Positions 1-10,905 of a DNA stretch of 64,000 nt are shown piece after piece (position 1 is the stretch's first letter; each line of letters opens with the position of its first letter). The stretch comes from Clavaria fumosa (taxonomy: Eukaryota; Basidiomycota; Agaricomycetes; Agaricales; Clavariaceae). The notes under the pieces are model-generated. The model ran no database searches. It was given only the letters and a program-made list of their open reading frames with translations, and had not been told where the DNA came from. Position numbers and translations under genes: made by a program. Location: the NCBI GenBank assembly GCA_951802425.1, contig OX637805.1, positions 868,001 to 932,000 of the forward strand, written 5' to 3'.

Positions 1-11
1 ATCCCTCGGCC

Positions 12-284
12 ATGTACGAAGCTTTTGGAAAACGGCTCGTGCTCCCGTTTTCCTCTAATATCTTCGAGGAATTGGAGACGTCTCGCGGCAGCAGTTGGCA
101 GTACGAACTGCAACAACTCAAGTATAGCAATCAGCACTTGTTGGAGGAAATTGCACTTCTGGAGAGTCAGACTGCTTTACAATCCTCCGCTCCACCTCCA
201 AGTACATGCCATCTTGCCTCGTTATCCCCTTCACACACGGAATGGCCGCCGATATTAACACATGTTGATCCAGCATCATATTAA
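12..284 (+). CDS. Unrecognised short ORF, possibly a gene 3' end
   Basis: An open frame of 90 codons begins near the window edge. The protein is hydrophilic with a Leu/Glu/Gln-rich middle that could be a short coiled coil, followed by a Ser/Pro-rich tail. I recognise no domain. It may be the last exon of a gene starting outside the window, or a chance ORF. No function is proposed. Confidence 0.2.
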   Translation: MYEAFGKRLVLPFSSNIFEELETSRGSSWQYELQQLKYSNQHLLEEIALLESQTALQSSAPPPSTCHLASLSPSHTEWPPILTHVDPASY

Positions 285-703
285 TCGTTCAGTGAAGCCG
301 TCAGGGAACTTCCTTTAGACCCTTGCTGCTATAGCATACATTTCGACAAGCACTCCACAACTGACTACTCTTCAAGAATTCTTCATACGCATCATACACA
401 CACGCCATGTAGATTTACGGAGGTTCAGTTCCACTTGTACTGAGTTTTTGGAATCATTTCTTGTGCGCACAGAAACCACATTATTGAGGGATTAAGAGTG
501 CGTTCGGAAGCACTTTGCCTTGATGCAAGGTTGCTGCAAAATCTCTATTTTGCACTTGTGAGACAGAGACAGAGTTCTTGAGGATGATATTCAACTTGTT
601 TCTGCCAAACACTACTGTTGTGTGATCAGCCTCAGAGTGACCAGAGCTCATGCCCAGAGCTCTTGACATGGCATGGCAACAGTCTCTGATTCACTCCTCC
701 AGA

Positions 704-997
704 TTATAACTTGATAGCAGCTACAGTCTTGGTACTACCACCAGAGACCTCACTCCCAACAAGAGCATTCTCACACACAGTCCAGGCAACAGGTTTTGGA
801 TTGTTGTTGCCCCAGTTTCCTGTGAATTTCTGCTTGATCAGAGTCTTGATGAGGAGTGCTTTGTCACCAACAGTCCATTTTGTTGAGGTTTTGTCCTTTT
901 CTTTCATCATAATGAGAGTGTGAAGGTGAAAGGTGTGTGTGTGACTGAAGAGTTTTGGGGGTACAAAGAGGTGCGACACTGCACTCAACTTTGTCAC
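704..997 (-). pseudogene. Myb/SANT-like domain fragment
   Basis: The frame contains a block resembling the Myb/SANT-like domain found in many repeated basidiomycete proteins and in some DNA-transposon accessory proteins: a Trp near the start (KWTVGDKALL), a Trp-Gly-Asn-Asn-Asn-Pro stretch, a second Trp (AWTVCENAL) and a Gly-Gly plus Lys-Thr motif before the expected third helix. Such domains are helix-turn-helix DNA binders. The frame stops right after the third-helix start, and the downstream sequence (to about 480) has further stops, so this is a remnant. The family call is from memory of the pattern and not certain. Confidence 0.35.
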
Positions 998-2856
998 ATT
1001 GCAATCTCAATCTCATTTCTCAATCTCATTATGTGACAAGCCTCACTGAACACACCTCTGCTGCATGCAAAATTTTGAGATCACAAGATTTTTTTTTGGC
1101 AGGTGTTGCTGTGTGACAAACCTGTGCCAAGCACACTCTAAACAACATTGGAAAGCTTTTGAAGAATTGATTGGTCAGTAGCAAGTGAATAAATAGGTTC
1201 AGTGACAGCAAAGAAATATTCATCACAAGAAATGTAAAAGAACATTTTGTTGCAAAAGCAAAGGTGATATAAAGGCATTACAACCACTTGAAAAGTAGTT
1301 GGCACAGCTCTATATTCAAGTAAAAATAAAAATAACCATTACACACCAAATTCTTGGTGGATTCAGATGTTATGCCTGAGGAATTGGTCAAGCTTCTTGT
1401 ACTACTTTGATTATAATTATTTACTGGTCACACTGTTTACTTAGGGCTGTTAACCACCTAGGGCATAGACACTCCTAAAGTCCCCAGAGTATGCAGGCTT
1501 ACAGTCAACCTATGGATTTAATATAAAGTGGCCATACACATGCCTTATATCAATAATATGTCTTGATGGCTTACCATACAGGATGTCAAGGGACCAGTAT
1601 CATGGTAGCCACTTATTTTTTTAAATTGACAGTGTAATTGGTTGATTCAATCCCAAACCTTTTTCTTTAGGGTGCATTTGTTATGCAGTAATGCCTGCCA
1701 AAAAAAGTCAAAATTCTATGTGTGGCACACTTACATGCTACATAAGAAATTCCAATCAAGACAACTCTGGTATCTGAAACCATCCTAATAGTCTGTCTTA
1801 ATGACACATTTTGTTGCAGGGAGCAGCATCCAAGAGTGAGGTGAATGTTGTGGCCAGGTCACTTGTTGAGAAACAGGAAGGTAAACACAAAATCAAGACA
1901 GAAGACTTAAGGTCCTCAAGATGGGGGCAGTGTTGTGAGTCCTTCCATTTATGGAAGGATTGTTCATTCCTCTGTCCAGCAGGGATTTTTGTTCATTCAT
2001 TCATTCATGCTGTACACTGTGGTAAAATTGTTCCTTTTTGGGTGGAGTGATTTGAAACTCAATTCAATGCATCTTTCATATCTCAATACTCACTGCATGG
2101 AATATTGCCAAATTTTGACAGCACATGGGATCCTACTAGAAGACCATGTAATAATATTTTTTATGAATTTGGCAAATTTATTGAAGTTGAGAGAGTGAAT
2201 CCATGTCATACTGTTTTCAACTCTGGGTACATAAGCCTTTCAGTTGTGCTGCCTCCTCTCATTGTTGCCCATCCATGCCATTGTACTCTGAGGGCTTCCT
2301 GTGACTGTATCAAGCCTTTCTTAGATCCCTAAAGTACCAGGAAGTGGTGGAGAGTTCACATTTTTTGGGCTCTGGAAAAGCTGTGTTATCTCATTCATTT
2401 CTTGACAGATTCAAATTTCATTCAACTTTCCTCAAATCTGCCTTTTGATTGTGCCCCTATACACCTGGTTCCATCCATTCCTGAGATATCCATACCATTG
2501 CCTGTGCACCATTATCAAGATTCCTCCACAATCCCTGCATTAAATCACAGGTGCTTACTCACATTCGACGCACCTATTCTGGGCCTATCCATCAATCTGC
2601 TTATCATAAATATCAGTGAGGATCTGACTTGTCCATTCACATTTTTCACTTAAAGATCAAAAATCATTGGACTAAAATCTCTTGCTTTACTATGCATCAG
2701 TTGTGGATGTATCACCCATCATCCTATGTACATTTACATGCTCTATCCACTAGACCTTACCCCAAATTGATCTGACAACTTTTTTTTCTTTTCTTTCTTC
2801 TTTTTTTTGTTTTGAATCTCATTTATACTCATTTTGGGGCTATGCCCTATGTTAGA
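998..2856. other. Sparse AT-rich DNA without a supported gene
   Basis: Only short unconvincing ORFs occur here (for example 1811-2050 and 2402-2653). I see no family motif, no RNA gene and no long repeat. A polypyrimidine run lies at about 2780-2814, just before the solo LTR. The stretch may be old, decayed repeat or intergenic DNA. Confidence 0.5.
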
Positions 2857-2861
2857 GTATG

Positions 2862-4349
2862 TGTTAGGGCCTGTCCCATCTCGATAGTAGTGCCAGAGAT
2901 CGACTTGTTGGTGACCTATGCTGGAAACTCGCTAAGACCAATCAACTGTAGAGCACAGTCGAGAATGCTCAGTCCCGGAAGGTCGCGAAGACGTCTGAGA
3001 AGATGTAAGAGCGAAGAAAGACAAGTATAAAAGAGGAAGACGTTGTTAGGAAGGTCACGAAGTCGGTAGACGAAGTGTAAAGGAGGAAATTGACGAGGAG
3101 GGGGGAAATGGGTGACGCTGAGAGGGTTGCGAAGTTGACCAATGAAGCGTGAAGAAAGAAATAGATGAGGTGGGAGAAAGTGACAACGCTGAGAAGGTCG
3201 CAAGGTCAACCGATGAAGCGTAGAGAAGGAAGAAGACGAGGTGAAAGAAATAGACAATGTTGGAAGGGTCGCGGTGGTCGCGACGGTGTTGAGGAATGTG
3301 TCGGTGAAGGCGATGACTTTTGCCAACCGACGGGTGAACCTGTAGGGTTCTAAGATCAGTACCAAGACAAATAATAGAGAATACTTGGATTGCGCGAGTT
3401 GTACGAGCGCAGAGGGCGAGTTAGAACAGAGTAGAGTGTGTCTTGGCGATCTTGTGGTCACCAAGAGAGACAAGACCTATCAATCGCGATGGTTCCAAGC
3501 TCAAAGGGCGTACTAGCCTCAAGCTTAAACCAATGTGCGTCAATATCAAGTCTGGAGTACCATAAGTACATGCGAGACCTTATATACATATGTAGAGAGA
3601 GTATAACGAAAAAGGGAAGGTACAGAGGTCGCCAGGCGACAAGACTATAGTAGTACGGGGTATGTTTAGTCGTAAAGTGACTGGGCGCGTATTCTACTAA
3701 GGTCACGAGGGGTTAGGTATGCATAGGTAAGGTCGCGAAGATGACCTGTCATGGGTCGCGACCTAGTTAAATAAGTATATACGTCGCTATAACTATGGAG
3801 GGATTCTCGGATCATAAGTAACGTAATTATAGACGACTGAGAGGAAGAAGGGACGCATATTTGAAGTGTACATACAGCTGACCGTTGGTGGCGCATTTGA
3901 GTGTTAAGGTCGTGAGATCATAAGAGTGATCACGTGGGTGACGCTAGTGACGCAGGTGACCTATGGGCGGGTAGTCATGTGGGTAACGCTGGTAATGCAA
4001 GTAACGGTCGTAACGCTGGTAACGTATTGGCGCTGGTAGTGGTAGCGCCGGGGGTGCCGCACGGCAAGTCACATGCTGGTGGAAGTAGATGCGTATCAGT
4101 GTGTCGCGCATAGGATTGGTGGGTCCGGGTGAAGTATGCGTGTAGGATGAAGTACTAGGAAGCATCGCGAGTACAGCATGGTGGTTGCGAGTGTTGTGTG
4201 AGCGCGGGGGAGGTTGGAGAGGCTTCCGGAAGGAGACAGCGGGTCCCGGAAGTGTGTAGAGGGACTCGTGAGGTTGTAGAGGGTCGTTGAGAAGCTCGTG
4301 GATGTGGGTGAAGTCGGCTTGGGCAAGGAAAAATGAATGGGTCCTGACA
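2862..4349 (-). repeat. Solo LTR of gypsy family A (copy A1)
   Basis: The LTR begins TGTTAGGGCC and ends GGTCCTGACA, and is flanked by a perfect 5-bp target duplication GTATG (2857-2861 and 4350-4354). Its orientation is the same as the full-length A element at 54718. Length is 1488 bp. It contains the family's TCGCGA motifs, several decayed to TTGCGA or TCACGA, and a degenerate tandem array of about 75-bp units (about 2985-3300). No internal region remains, so it formed by LTR-LTR recombination. The long ORFs inside it are not considered genes. Confidence 0.9.
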
Positions 4350-4354
4350 GTATG

Positions 4355-4573
4355 CTACATGTGGCCTGACTCTGTTACTAAGTAAGAATGACTTGACATG
4401 AGCTCTGGGCTGCTGTGCAGTGCCATCGCACATGATGTGCTTGGTGTGTGTGGGGGTGAGGGTGTGGAGGTGGGAAAAGTAGGTAAGAAGGGGGTCTCCA
4501 GGTGCATTAAAAAACCCCCAGCATGGGGGAAAAAGCTACTGGTGCCCAGTTGAAGTGTATCTACAAGGGGGAG
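4355..4573. other. Short unassigned segment between LTR A1 and element F
   Basis: This continues directly from 2856 once the A1 insertion is removed. No ORF is recognisable. It ends in ACAAGGGGGAG, a purine tract directly before the F LTR. That would look like the 3' polypurine tract of an upstream element sharing this LTR, or may be chance. Confidence 0.35.
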
Positions 4574-4939
4574 TGTGAGTCCTGTCTTTGGGTGGTTGTT
4601 AGACTCCTTTCACCTCACCTCACCCCTTTCACATGTCACACCCCCTTTTCCACCCTTCACACCATGCATACCCCCTTTTCCTCTCGCCGGTCACGTACCG
4701 CATGCTCTCCCCCCTTCTATGCTATCATATAACTCATGCCGCACCTCGCTGCCTACACATGTCGGTTCCCTTTCACTGTGACTTATCGTGACTCACACCT
4801 TTGTACTATATAAGTAGCTGTTTCAGTAACACCTGTCCCCAGGTTGTTACTCCCTATCACATATTCTTTCTGCTCTCGTTCGACTGACTTTCACCTTAGT
4901 TCCTTGAACAACTGGGAGTCAGCTCAACTGTTGTTGACA
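4574..4939 (+). repeat. 5' LTR of gypsy element F
   Basis: The right end (TTGTTGACA, 4931-4939) is fixed by the adjoining self-primer binding site. The left end (TGTGAGTCC at 4574) is inferred from the TG start after a purine tract and is less certain, because the 3' LTR of F has been lost. A TATA box (CTATATAAG) lies at 4806-4814, and the predicted RNA start is near 4841. Confidence 0.6.
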
Positions 4940-4950
4940 AGTAACAACCT
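4940..4950 (+). promoter_or_regulatory. Self-primer binding site of F
   Basis: AGTAACAACCT, immediately after the LTR, is the exact reverse complement of AGGTTGTTACT at 4841-4851, about 30 bases downstream of the TATA box, that is, at the expected 5' end of the F RNA. This is the arrangement used by S. pombe Tf1, where the RNA 5' end folds back to prime reverse transcription. Confidence 0.65.
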
Positions 4951-4969
4951 CTCCCCCACCTACCTCCTC

Positions 4970-5601
4970 ATGGACCTAGGCACCCCCACCCCTGCCCAAG
5001 CCAAAGCAAGGCTTGCGAATTCGGAGAAGACACCCTGGCATACTTTTGGACAGCATACGAATGATCCATCAGGAGGAGAGCCCTCCTTGGACTAGACCAA
5101 GATACTGACTTCGAACAATTGACACCACCGAGCACCCCGTACCGAGCTTACGAAAGCTTTCAGTATTCGAGACATTCCGAGGCTGCCCAGTTGGCGCCCC
5201 AATACCACTTTGCCACGAGGAGAATCCTAGTGCCACAGGATTTCGCATGAAACAACCTGCTGACCATTAAACACGCCCCTGAGTGGCAAACATTCTGAAG
5301 AATGCTCACAGAGAAGCTACAGGTTGTAGCTGACGAACAAGAACAGATTGACAAACAGACTGAATACCTACAAGGAACTGAAGACTTCGTGGATTTTGCT
5401 AGCAAAAGCAATTACCAAAGCACCTTAGAAGAACTCGAAAACCCCACACATTTGTCTGTTGCAATACAGACTGACGAAACACCACCGACACATCATTCCT
5501 CCGAGGCCCAGACCGACCTCACGTTCGCTGGATTCCAAGACCGACTACAAGTAGACATCTTCCAAGACCCACTGTGCATCTACCTGGAAGAGTTAGACTA
5601 A
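4970..5601 (+). pseudogene. ORF0 upstream of gag in element F (broken)
   Basis: A reading frame of about 210 codons lies between the LTR and gag. It starts MDLGTPTPAQAK at 4970, shifts frame near 5090, and then reads to 5601 with two TGA codons (about 5247 and 5296) that probably replaced Trp or Arg codons. The C-terminal part contains LSVAIQTDE, similar to HVSVVIQTE in the ORF0 of element I. The protein is acidic and hydrophilic, with no recognised domain. It ends 4 bases before the gag ATG, so it would be the first cistron of the genomic RNA. Function unknown. Confidence 0.5.
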
Positions 5602-5605
5602 AGAA

Positions 5606-6904
5606 ATGGCTGACGTAGCCCCCAATGCCGTTCCCGAACCCCCTGCCGCACCCACAGCAGCACCCATTACACTCACTTTGAAGATCGCCCCCTATGACGG
5701 AAAAAGAGAAGGCTTCCAGACTTTTCTCAGAAGCCTGCACCTCGAGTTTCGAGTAAATGCCCACAAATACCCCACAGATTTCCTCAAAGTGGTGTTCACC
5801 CTAAGCCACATGACAGAAGACTATGCTGCCAAGTGGGCTAACCAAGCCGCTACTGTACTCCTGGAAGATGGAGGTGAGGACATCATCTGGGCAACCTTTG
5901 AAGCAAGAATGAGGGAAGCATTCTCCCCCATTGAAGATCAAGCGCTTGGGGTACACAAGTTGAACACCTTCAGGCAGATCCAGATGGACGCAGCGCAATT
6001 CTTCCAAAAGTTCGAAACACTTATGAGCCAGGCTGGCTACAAAGAGGATACCCATTGGAACGTCATACATGCCCTGCTAATGAGAGCGGTACACCCGAAA
6101 TTACTAGAGAAAATCCTTGCCTGCGCAGAGCAACCCGCGGACTACCAGGCCTTCCGAGTATTGACCATTCGCCTGGACAGGCAGCATCAACTTTACACAG
6201 CGGTGCAGAGGGAAATGCAGGCACAAACGGGAGCTCAACCCACCTGGAACCAACCTGTGCAACGCCAACCCCCACAGAACCGCTTCTGGTGCTCGCCTCA
6301 GTGGCAGCCACAGACCATATGGGAAGGGCCAGGACAATGGGACCCAGCACCACCATAGCCGCAACGTGCACAGTGGCAGCCACCTGCACAACCACAACAA
6401 CAACAGCAGCAGCAACAGGCACCACCCCCAGGACAATGGAACAGGCAAGCCCCACCTGGCACCAGGCAAGGTACCCCGATGGACACAAGCCAAGGAACCG
6501 GCCCCTGTCATCCTTTAATTTGCTACAACTGTGGGCAGGTTGGTCACCCCACTCGAATATGCTCTGAGCTGCCCCAACGCTGTGCCACCCCCCAACAGCA
6601 AGCGAGACTTGGCAGCGCATTCGAGATGCACTCTCCCCCTGGATATTATACGCCTCCCCCTCTCTCTCCCTACCCTGTCCCCGCATACCCTGCTTCGCAC
6701 CCAACCTCCCTAATGTCATTCAATCCCTTGTACACAGCCTCGATGGCTGGACAGAATGACTTTGAAGAAATGGAGAACACAATTGCGCAGTTGAGAGACC
6801 AATTGCATATCCAACAGAGGCCCAGGGCACCGACACCTGGACCGGAGACAACTGCAGCAACGTCGAATACTGGAGACCAGGATTTTCAGCAGGGATCCAT
6901 TTGA
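5606..6904 (+). pseudogene. gag: Gag of gypsy element F, one premature stop
   Basis: The frame encodes the structural capsid/nucleocapsid protein of a Ty3/gypsy retrotransposon. Residues 1-220 form a retrotransposon-gag capsid domain (YDGKREGFQTFLRSLHLEF and the following helices). A Pro/Gln-rich linker follows, then a CCHC zinc knuckle CYNCGQVGHPTRIC around 6520-6565. A single TAG at 6356-6358 splits an otherwise continuous 432-codon frame. A poly-Gln tract lies in the linker (about 6385-6420). The gag stop (6902-6904) overlaps the start of the pol frame, which lies in a different frame. Confidence 0.8.
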
Positions 6905-9308
6905 GTGCTAAAACCGGATCCTTATATATTGTCCCTGCCCGTCGCCATGTAAAGCAGTTTGCACATGATATACCGCTATTCCCATTGTCAAAAGAGGCTG
7001 AGAGGGCTAAGCACACCCTCAAGGACCTCACCTCTAAGAAGCTCCCAGGATATAACAATGACATGGACTGGGACACCGATCCCAGGACCACATATGGGAA
7101 AGGAGGAGAACGACAACTGGATATGCCAGGATTTATAACTACACTGGACACCAAAGAGACCTACGACATCAAACTGTTAGTGGACTCTGGCTGCACAATG
7201 TCTGTTATGGACCTGGAATGGGCCACCGCTAGGAAAATAAACCTCACGAAACTTGAAACTCCTATAATATTCAAGAATATCAATGGAACCACGAACATAT
7301 CAGGGGCCTTCAAACATTCGGTGGCCCTACGACTGAATGTTGGGGGTCATGTCGAAATTAAACAGTTCCTATTGGGACGAGTTACCGGCCACCCGGCGAT
7401 CCTGGGACATGATTGGCTTCGATACCACAACCCTAGTATCCAGTGGTTTGAGAAGTACATCCGTTTCAACAGATGCAAAAAGAAAGACTGCCACATCATA
7501 GACTATGGCTATGGTTTCCGAAACCTACATGACATGGCAACTGCGCCCGATTGGAAGACCCTATACCCCCAAGTGTTTGCTGGAAAGACTGGTCAGAAGT
7601 TACCCAAATCTCTACCAGGGATTGATTATGAAATCAAGTTCAAAAATGACCCTGGTTTCTTGTGTTCGAAGGTCTACCCACTTACCAACAGGGAAGACGA
7701 GGCTTTAAAAGTGTGGCTCAAAGAAAATTTGGAGAATGGACGGTTAGTGTGGGGAGAGTCAGACTATGTTAGCCCCATCTTCTTCAAAGATGTGAGAAGG
7801 CCAGATAGGCCAAAACCTCGAGATGGTGCCCAGGGAGGGTCACCAGAAGCTAACAAAGTGTTAGCTGGGCCGGAGGCACTCAGTAAGAGATGTATTCAAG
7901 GCATAGGAATGTACAAAACATGACATACCTGGGCCAGAGGCACTCAGTAAGAGATAACTCTACTGATTGCCTCTGACACAGGTCTTCAGCCGCTTTTTGG
8001 CCAAATAGAGGTAAACAATGTCCAGAATAGGTATCTATTATGTAAACAGAGTTCCTCATCATCACAGAACTCAACAAGACAAGGGAGACAAATTGCAGCC
8101 CATTATCAACTATAAACAGCTCAACTTGTTTTGCATAAAAGACATATATCTGCTACCCAGGATTGATGAAACTGTGGCAAGCCTGAAGGATGCCAAAGTG
8201 TTCACAAGTCTTGATGTAGAATGGGGCTACTGGAACGTTGCGATGGCCGAATGGGTGCAGAAACTCGCTGTGATAATTACAAAATACGGAACGGTGTGGC
8301 CCACTGTCATGCAGTTTGGACTGATGAATGCACCATCAGTCTTCCAATGGCGCATGAATTATATCCTATGCATGTTAGTGGCCACTGGAAAAGTATTCGT
8401 ATACATCAACGATATCCTCATTGTGACAAAAACACTTGAGGAACATCAGCACCTGTTACATGAAGTGTTTAAGGTGCTACGGGACAACGACCTCTGCATA
8501 CGAGAATCCAAGTGCAAGTTAGAACAATCGGAAGTTACATTCTTAGGGTTATTAATCTTGAAAGGAAACATTCAACACTCGCCCAAGAAGTGCAGGGGAA
8601 TAGCTGACTGGCCTACGCTGAAGAACAAGCATGCCCTCCAAAAGGGAATCGGACTATTGAACTACTTCCGAAGGTTCATACAAGGATTCGCTACTATTGC
8701 TAAACTGCTCTATGAACTCTTAAGCGACAACATGCCGTATATATGGACGGACCAACAGAAACGCGCCTGGAAACGTCTAATCGAGATATTGCAAAGTGAC
8801 GTGGTCTTAGCAATCCTGCAGGACGAAGGCAAATGGAAGATAGAAGTGGACACGAGTAACTACGCTACCAGAGGAGTACTGTCACAACAACAGGCTGATG
8901 GTGTCTGGTGACCAGTGGACTTTATCTCAAAGACTTTCTCCCTGGCGGAGATGAACTATGCAATGTACGATAAAGAGTTCCTGGCCATTATTTGAGGACT
9001 AGAGGAGTGGCACCACTATCTATTGGGTGCCAAAGAACCCTTTGAAATCCATACTGACCATGCAAACCTTCAATACTTTCAGAAAAGTCAGAAGCTAAAC
9101 CCCAGACAAATGCGATGGCATTCAAAACTACAATGCTTCAACTATGAATTAAAGTATAAGCCTGGAAAAACAAACATGAAGGCCGATGCACTGTCCCGGC
9201 GTCCAGAGCACTGGGAGGGGACAGACAAACATGAAAAACCCACAGCACAAGTCTTCCCAGCTCACCACCTTGCTAGATCCCCAAACCAACAATCGACCAG
9301 CTACTACT
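6901..9308 (+). pseudogene. pol: Pol of gypsy element F (protease, RT, RNase H), truncated
   Basis: Pol lies in a different frame from gag. In order: an aspartic protease with DSGCTMSVMD (Asp codon at 7182) and GHDWL; the RT N-terminus; an inserted LTR of family G (7793-8076); the rest of RT; and an RNase H with TDHANLQYF and the ADALSRRPE motif. The RT active-site box reads Y-I-N-D (8402-8413), so the first catalytic Asp is lost. In-frame TGA codons occur at 8909-8911 and 8993-8995. Integrase and the 3' LTR are missing because the element is cut off at D1 (9309). This is a dead element, closest in style to element B. Confidence 0.85.
7793..8076 (-). repeat. Solo LTR of copia family G inside F pol
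   Basis: This 284-bp LTR is almost identical to those at 17833-18116 and 19890-20173. It starts TGAGAAGG and ends CTCAACA on the plus strand. It interrupts F between the RT residues SPIFFKD and DKGDKLQP. The flanks (AGATG and AGACA) are an imperfect target duplication. The LTR contains an internal direct repeat around the words CACTCAGTAAGAGAT. Confidence 0.8.
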
Positions 9309-10667
9309 TGTTAATAGAATCTGGTTGTCGGTGTGCTGATCGGTGAGGATCCTATCGAAGGACGACGACAGTGACGATGAGCGAAGTCGAGTCGGTAGCG
9401 GCAGTGGTAAACCGGGGCACAAAACTGGATAACCAGATGGGTATCTACTACATCTGGTGAGCTACTTATATACTACTGCAGTCATGTGATAGCTATTAAT
9501 AACTACCAATGGCATTAGTACCTCTACATAATCACATGACGTTCTTACTAAGGGGCCCGGTCTGATGACTAAAGTGAAATGAATAAGCGCTTATCTGATC
9601 GATGGCTGAGATAGCCAATTCCAACACTCCCCCGTAATCGAATCCATCGATCAGTCTTCAGGCGGGAGCGGTGGTGACAGCGGGCGTGCGGGCACGGCGG
9701 CGGTCTCGATTGGATTGCGCAATTCGGTGGCCTCGGCGGCGATGGTCGTGGAGGCAGCATAGAGTGGCGGCGGTGGATAATAGTAGGGGGCTGGTCCAAG
9801 CGGCGGCGGGAAGTAAGGGGCGGCAGGGGGTGGCGCCTCGAAGGGGCGCTGAGCCCGTCGCTTCTTGTTCTGCGCGATGCGGCGTCGGACGGCGGAGGGG
9901 TCAGTGGTGCGGCAATCGGATGCCGTATGACCACGAGCGTGGCACTTGTCACACTTGGCGTAGCGCGCAGGTGTGGTAGAGGTGCCTCGGGTGGCTCGAC
10001 CTGTGGAGGGAGCTACGACGCTAGCACGGGCAGCGGCGACGGTGGTCTCAGCGTCAACGAGGCGGGTGCGGGTGTCGGACATGTTCGTATCAAGTTCGTC
10101 GAGTAGGGCGTTTGTGTCGTCCATACGCCGCTCAAGCTGAGCGAGGCGCTCGAGTATCGATGCGAAGAGAGAGTTGACTGACGCGCGCCATGTGGTGATC
10201 AGCGAAATAACCCAAACGATGATAGCAGAGGGGGTGCTGGTCGGGCGCGTGGAAAGTAAGTTGTCCAGTTCTTGTGGCCGGCTTCGGGTCGTGTCGGTCG
10301 AGTGGGACGAAGACATTATCGAGGAGGCGCACAGGTTGGTATCTGGTTATGTTAATAAAATCTGGTTGTCGGTGTGCTGATCGGTGAGGATCCTATCGAA
10401 GGACGACGACGGTGACGATGAGCGAAGTCGAGTCGGTAGCGGTAGTGGTAGTCCGAGGCACAAAACTGGATAACCAGATGGGTATCTACTACATCTGGTG
10501 AGCTACTTATATACTACTGCAGTCATGTGATAGCTATTAATAACTACCAATGGCGTTAGTACCTCTACATAATCACATGACGTTCTTACTAAGGGGCCTG
10601 GTCTGATGACTAAAGTGAAATGAATAAGCGCTTATCTGATCGATGGCTGAGATAGCCAATTCCAACA
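9309..10667 (-). mobile_element. D1: gag-only mini LTR retrotransposon
   Basis: Two 318-bp LTRs (9309-9626 and 10350-10667) flank a 723-bp interior. A polypurine tract (minus strand TACGGGGGAG) adjoins the 3' LTR at 9627-9640, and a self-primer site (10341-10349) adjoins the 5' LTR. The interior holds a single ORF and no pol. The flanks do not match: on the left is element F (plus), on the right a different gypsy fragment (minus), with no target duplication. This copy therefore marks a recombination junction. Confidence 0.85.
9651..10316 (-). CDS. Gag-like CCHC protein of D1, altered C-terminus
   Basis: The 221-residue protein has a hydrophobic segment near residue 35 (IIVWVISLIT), a heptad-rich region suggestive of a coiled coil (SILERLAQLERRMDDTNALL), and a CCHC knuckle CDKCHARGHTASDC (Cx2Cx4Hx4C) at about residue 125. 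A basic stretch (NKKRRAQR) and a Pro/Tyr-rich tail follow. It probably binds RNA and may form particles with helper proteins. Compared with the copies in D3 and D6, a small deletion near the end shifts the frame and replaces the last 20 or so residues. Confidence 0.7.
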   Translation of the reverse strand: MSSSHSTDTTRSRPQELDNLLSTRPTSTPSAIIVWVISLITTWRASVNSLFASILERLAQLERRMDDTNALLDELDTNMSDTRTRLVDAETTVAAARASVVAPSTGRATRGTSTTPARYAKCDKCHARGHTASDCRTTDPSAVRRRIAQNKKRRAQRPFEAPPPAAPYFPPPLGPAPYYYPPPPLYAASTTIAAEATELRNPIETAAVPARPLSPPLPPED

Positions 10668-10905
10668 GTTAAGTCCATGAAACAATTGGTGCATCCTGAG
10701 TCAATCAGGACCTTAACACCTCCCCATTCGGCCATAGTTAGGGTCTCAAAGTGCGCCAGTAGAGTTAGCTCTCTCTTCTGCCTCTTTGGTTTCTCTTCTG
10801 CATCCTTTACTGTGGCTCTGTCCTCAAGTTCATTTGCGCTCCGGGCATGTCTCCATTGCAAGATTGTATATTTTGGTATACTTGCTAAGATAGGCTGCAT
10901 CCACT
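10668..10905 (-). pseudogene. Fragment of a gypsy Gag-Pol (protease region)
   Basis: On the minus strand the frame reads PKYTILQWRH followed by VLIDSGCTNCFMDL, almost the same as the protease region of element B (IPRYTILQWRH and DSGCTNCFMDLE). Only about 80 codons remain, cut by D1 on one side and by unassigned sequence on the other. Confidence 0.7.

Noticed and set aside
1..2856. Search for tRNA, rRNA or snRNA genes here and elsewhere
   Set aside because: I saw no A/B-box pair with a cloverleaf or rRNA signature by eye. A tRNAscan-SE and Rfam run would be needed to exclude them.
2916..3473. Long minus-strand ORF (185 codons) inside LTR A1, with counterparts at 36824-37354, 54077-54535 and 54798-55328
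   Set aside because: It is Ser/Leu/Phe/Arg-rich and arises from the degenerate tandem array. The length and C-terminus differ in each LTR copy and no domain is visible, so I treat it as a by-product of the repeats.
5606..6358. Possibility of a domesticated host Gag gene
   Set aside because: It is directly followed by pol in a colinear element and preceded by an LTR, and contains a premature stop, so it is ordinary retrotransposon gag.
6063..6719. Minus-strand ORFs of 135-218 codons opposite F gag
   Set aside because: These are shadows of the Gln/Pro-rich gag coding sequence, rich in Cys/Gly/Leu/Val repeats and without family similarity.
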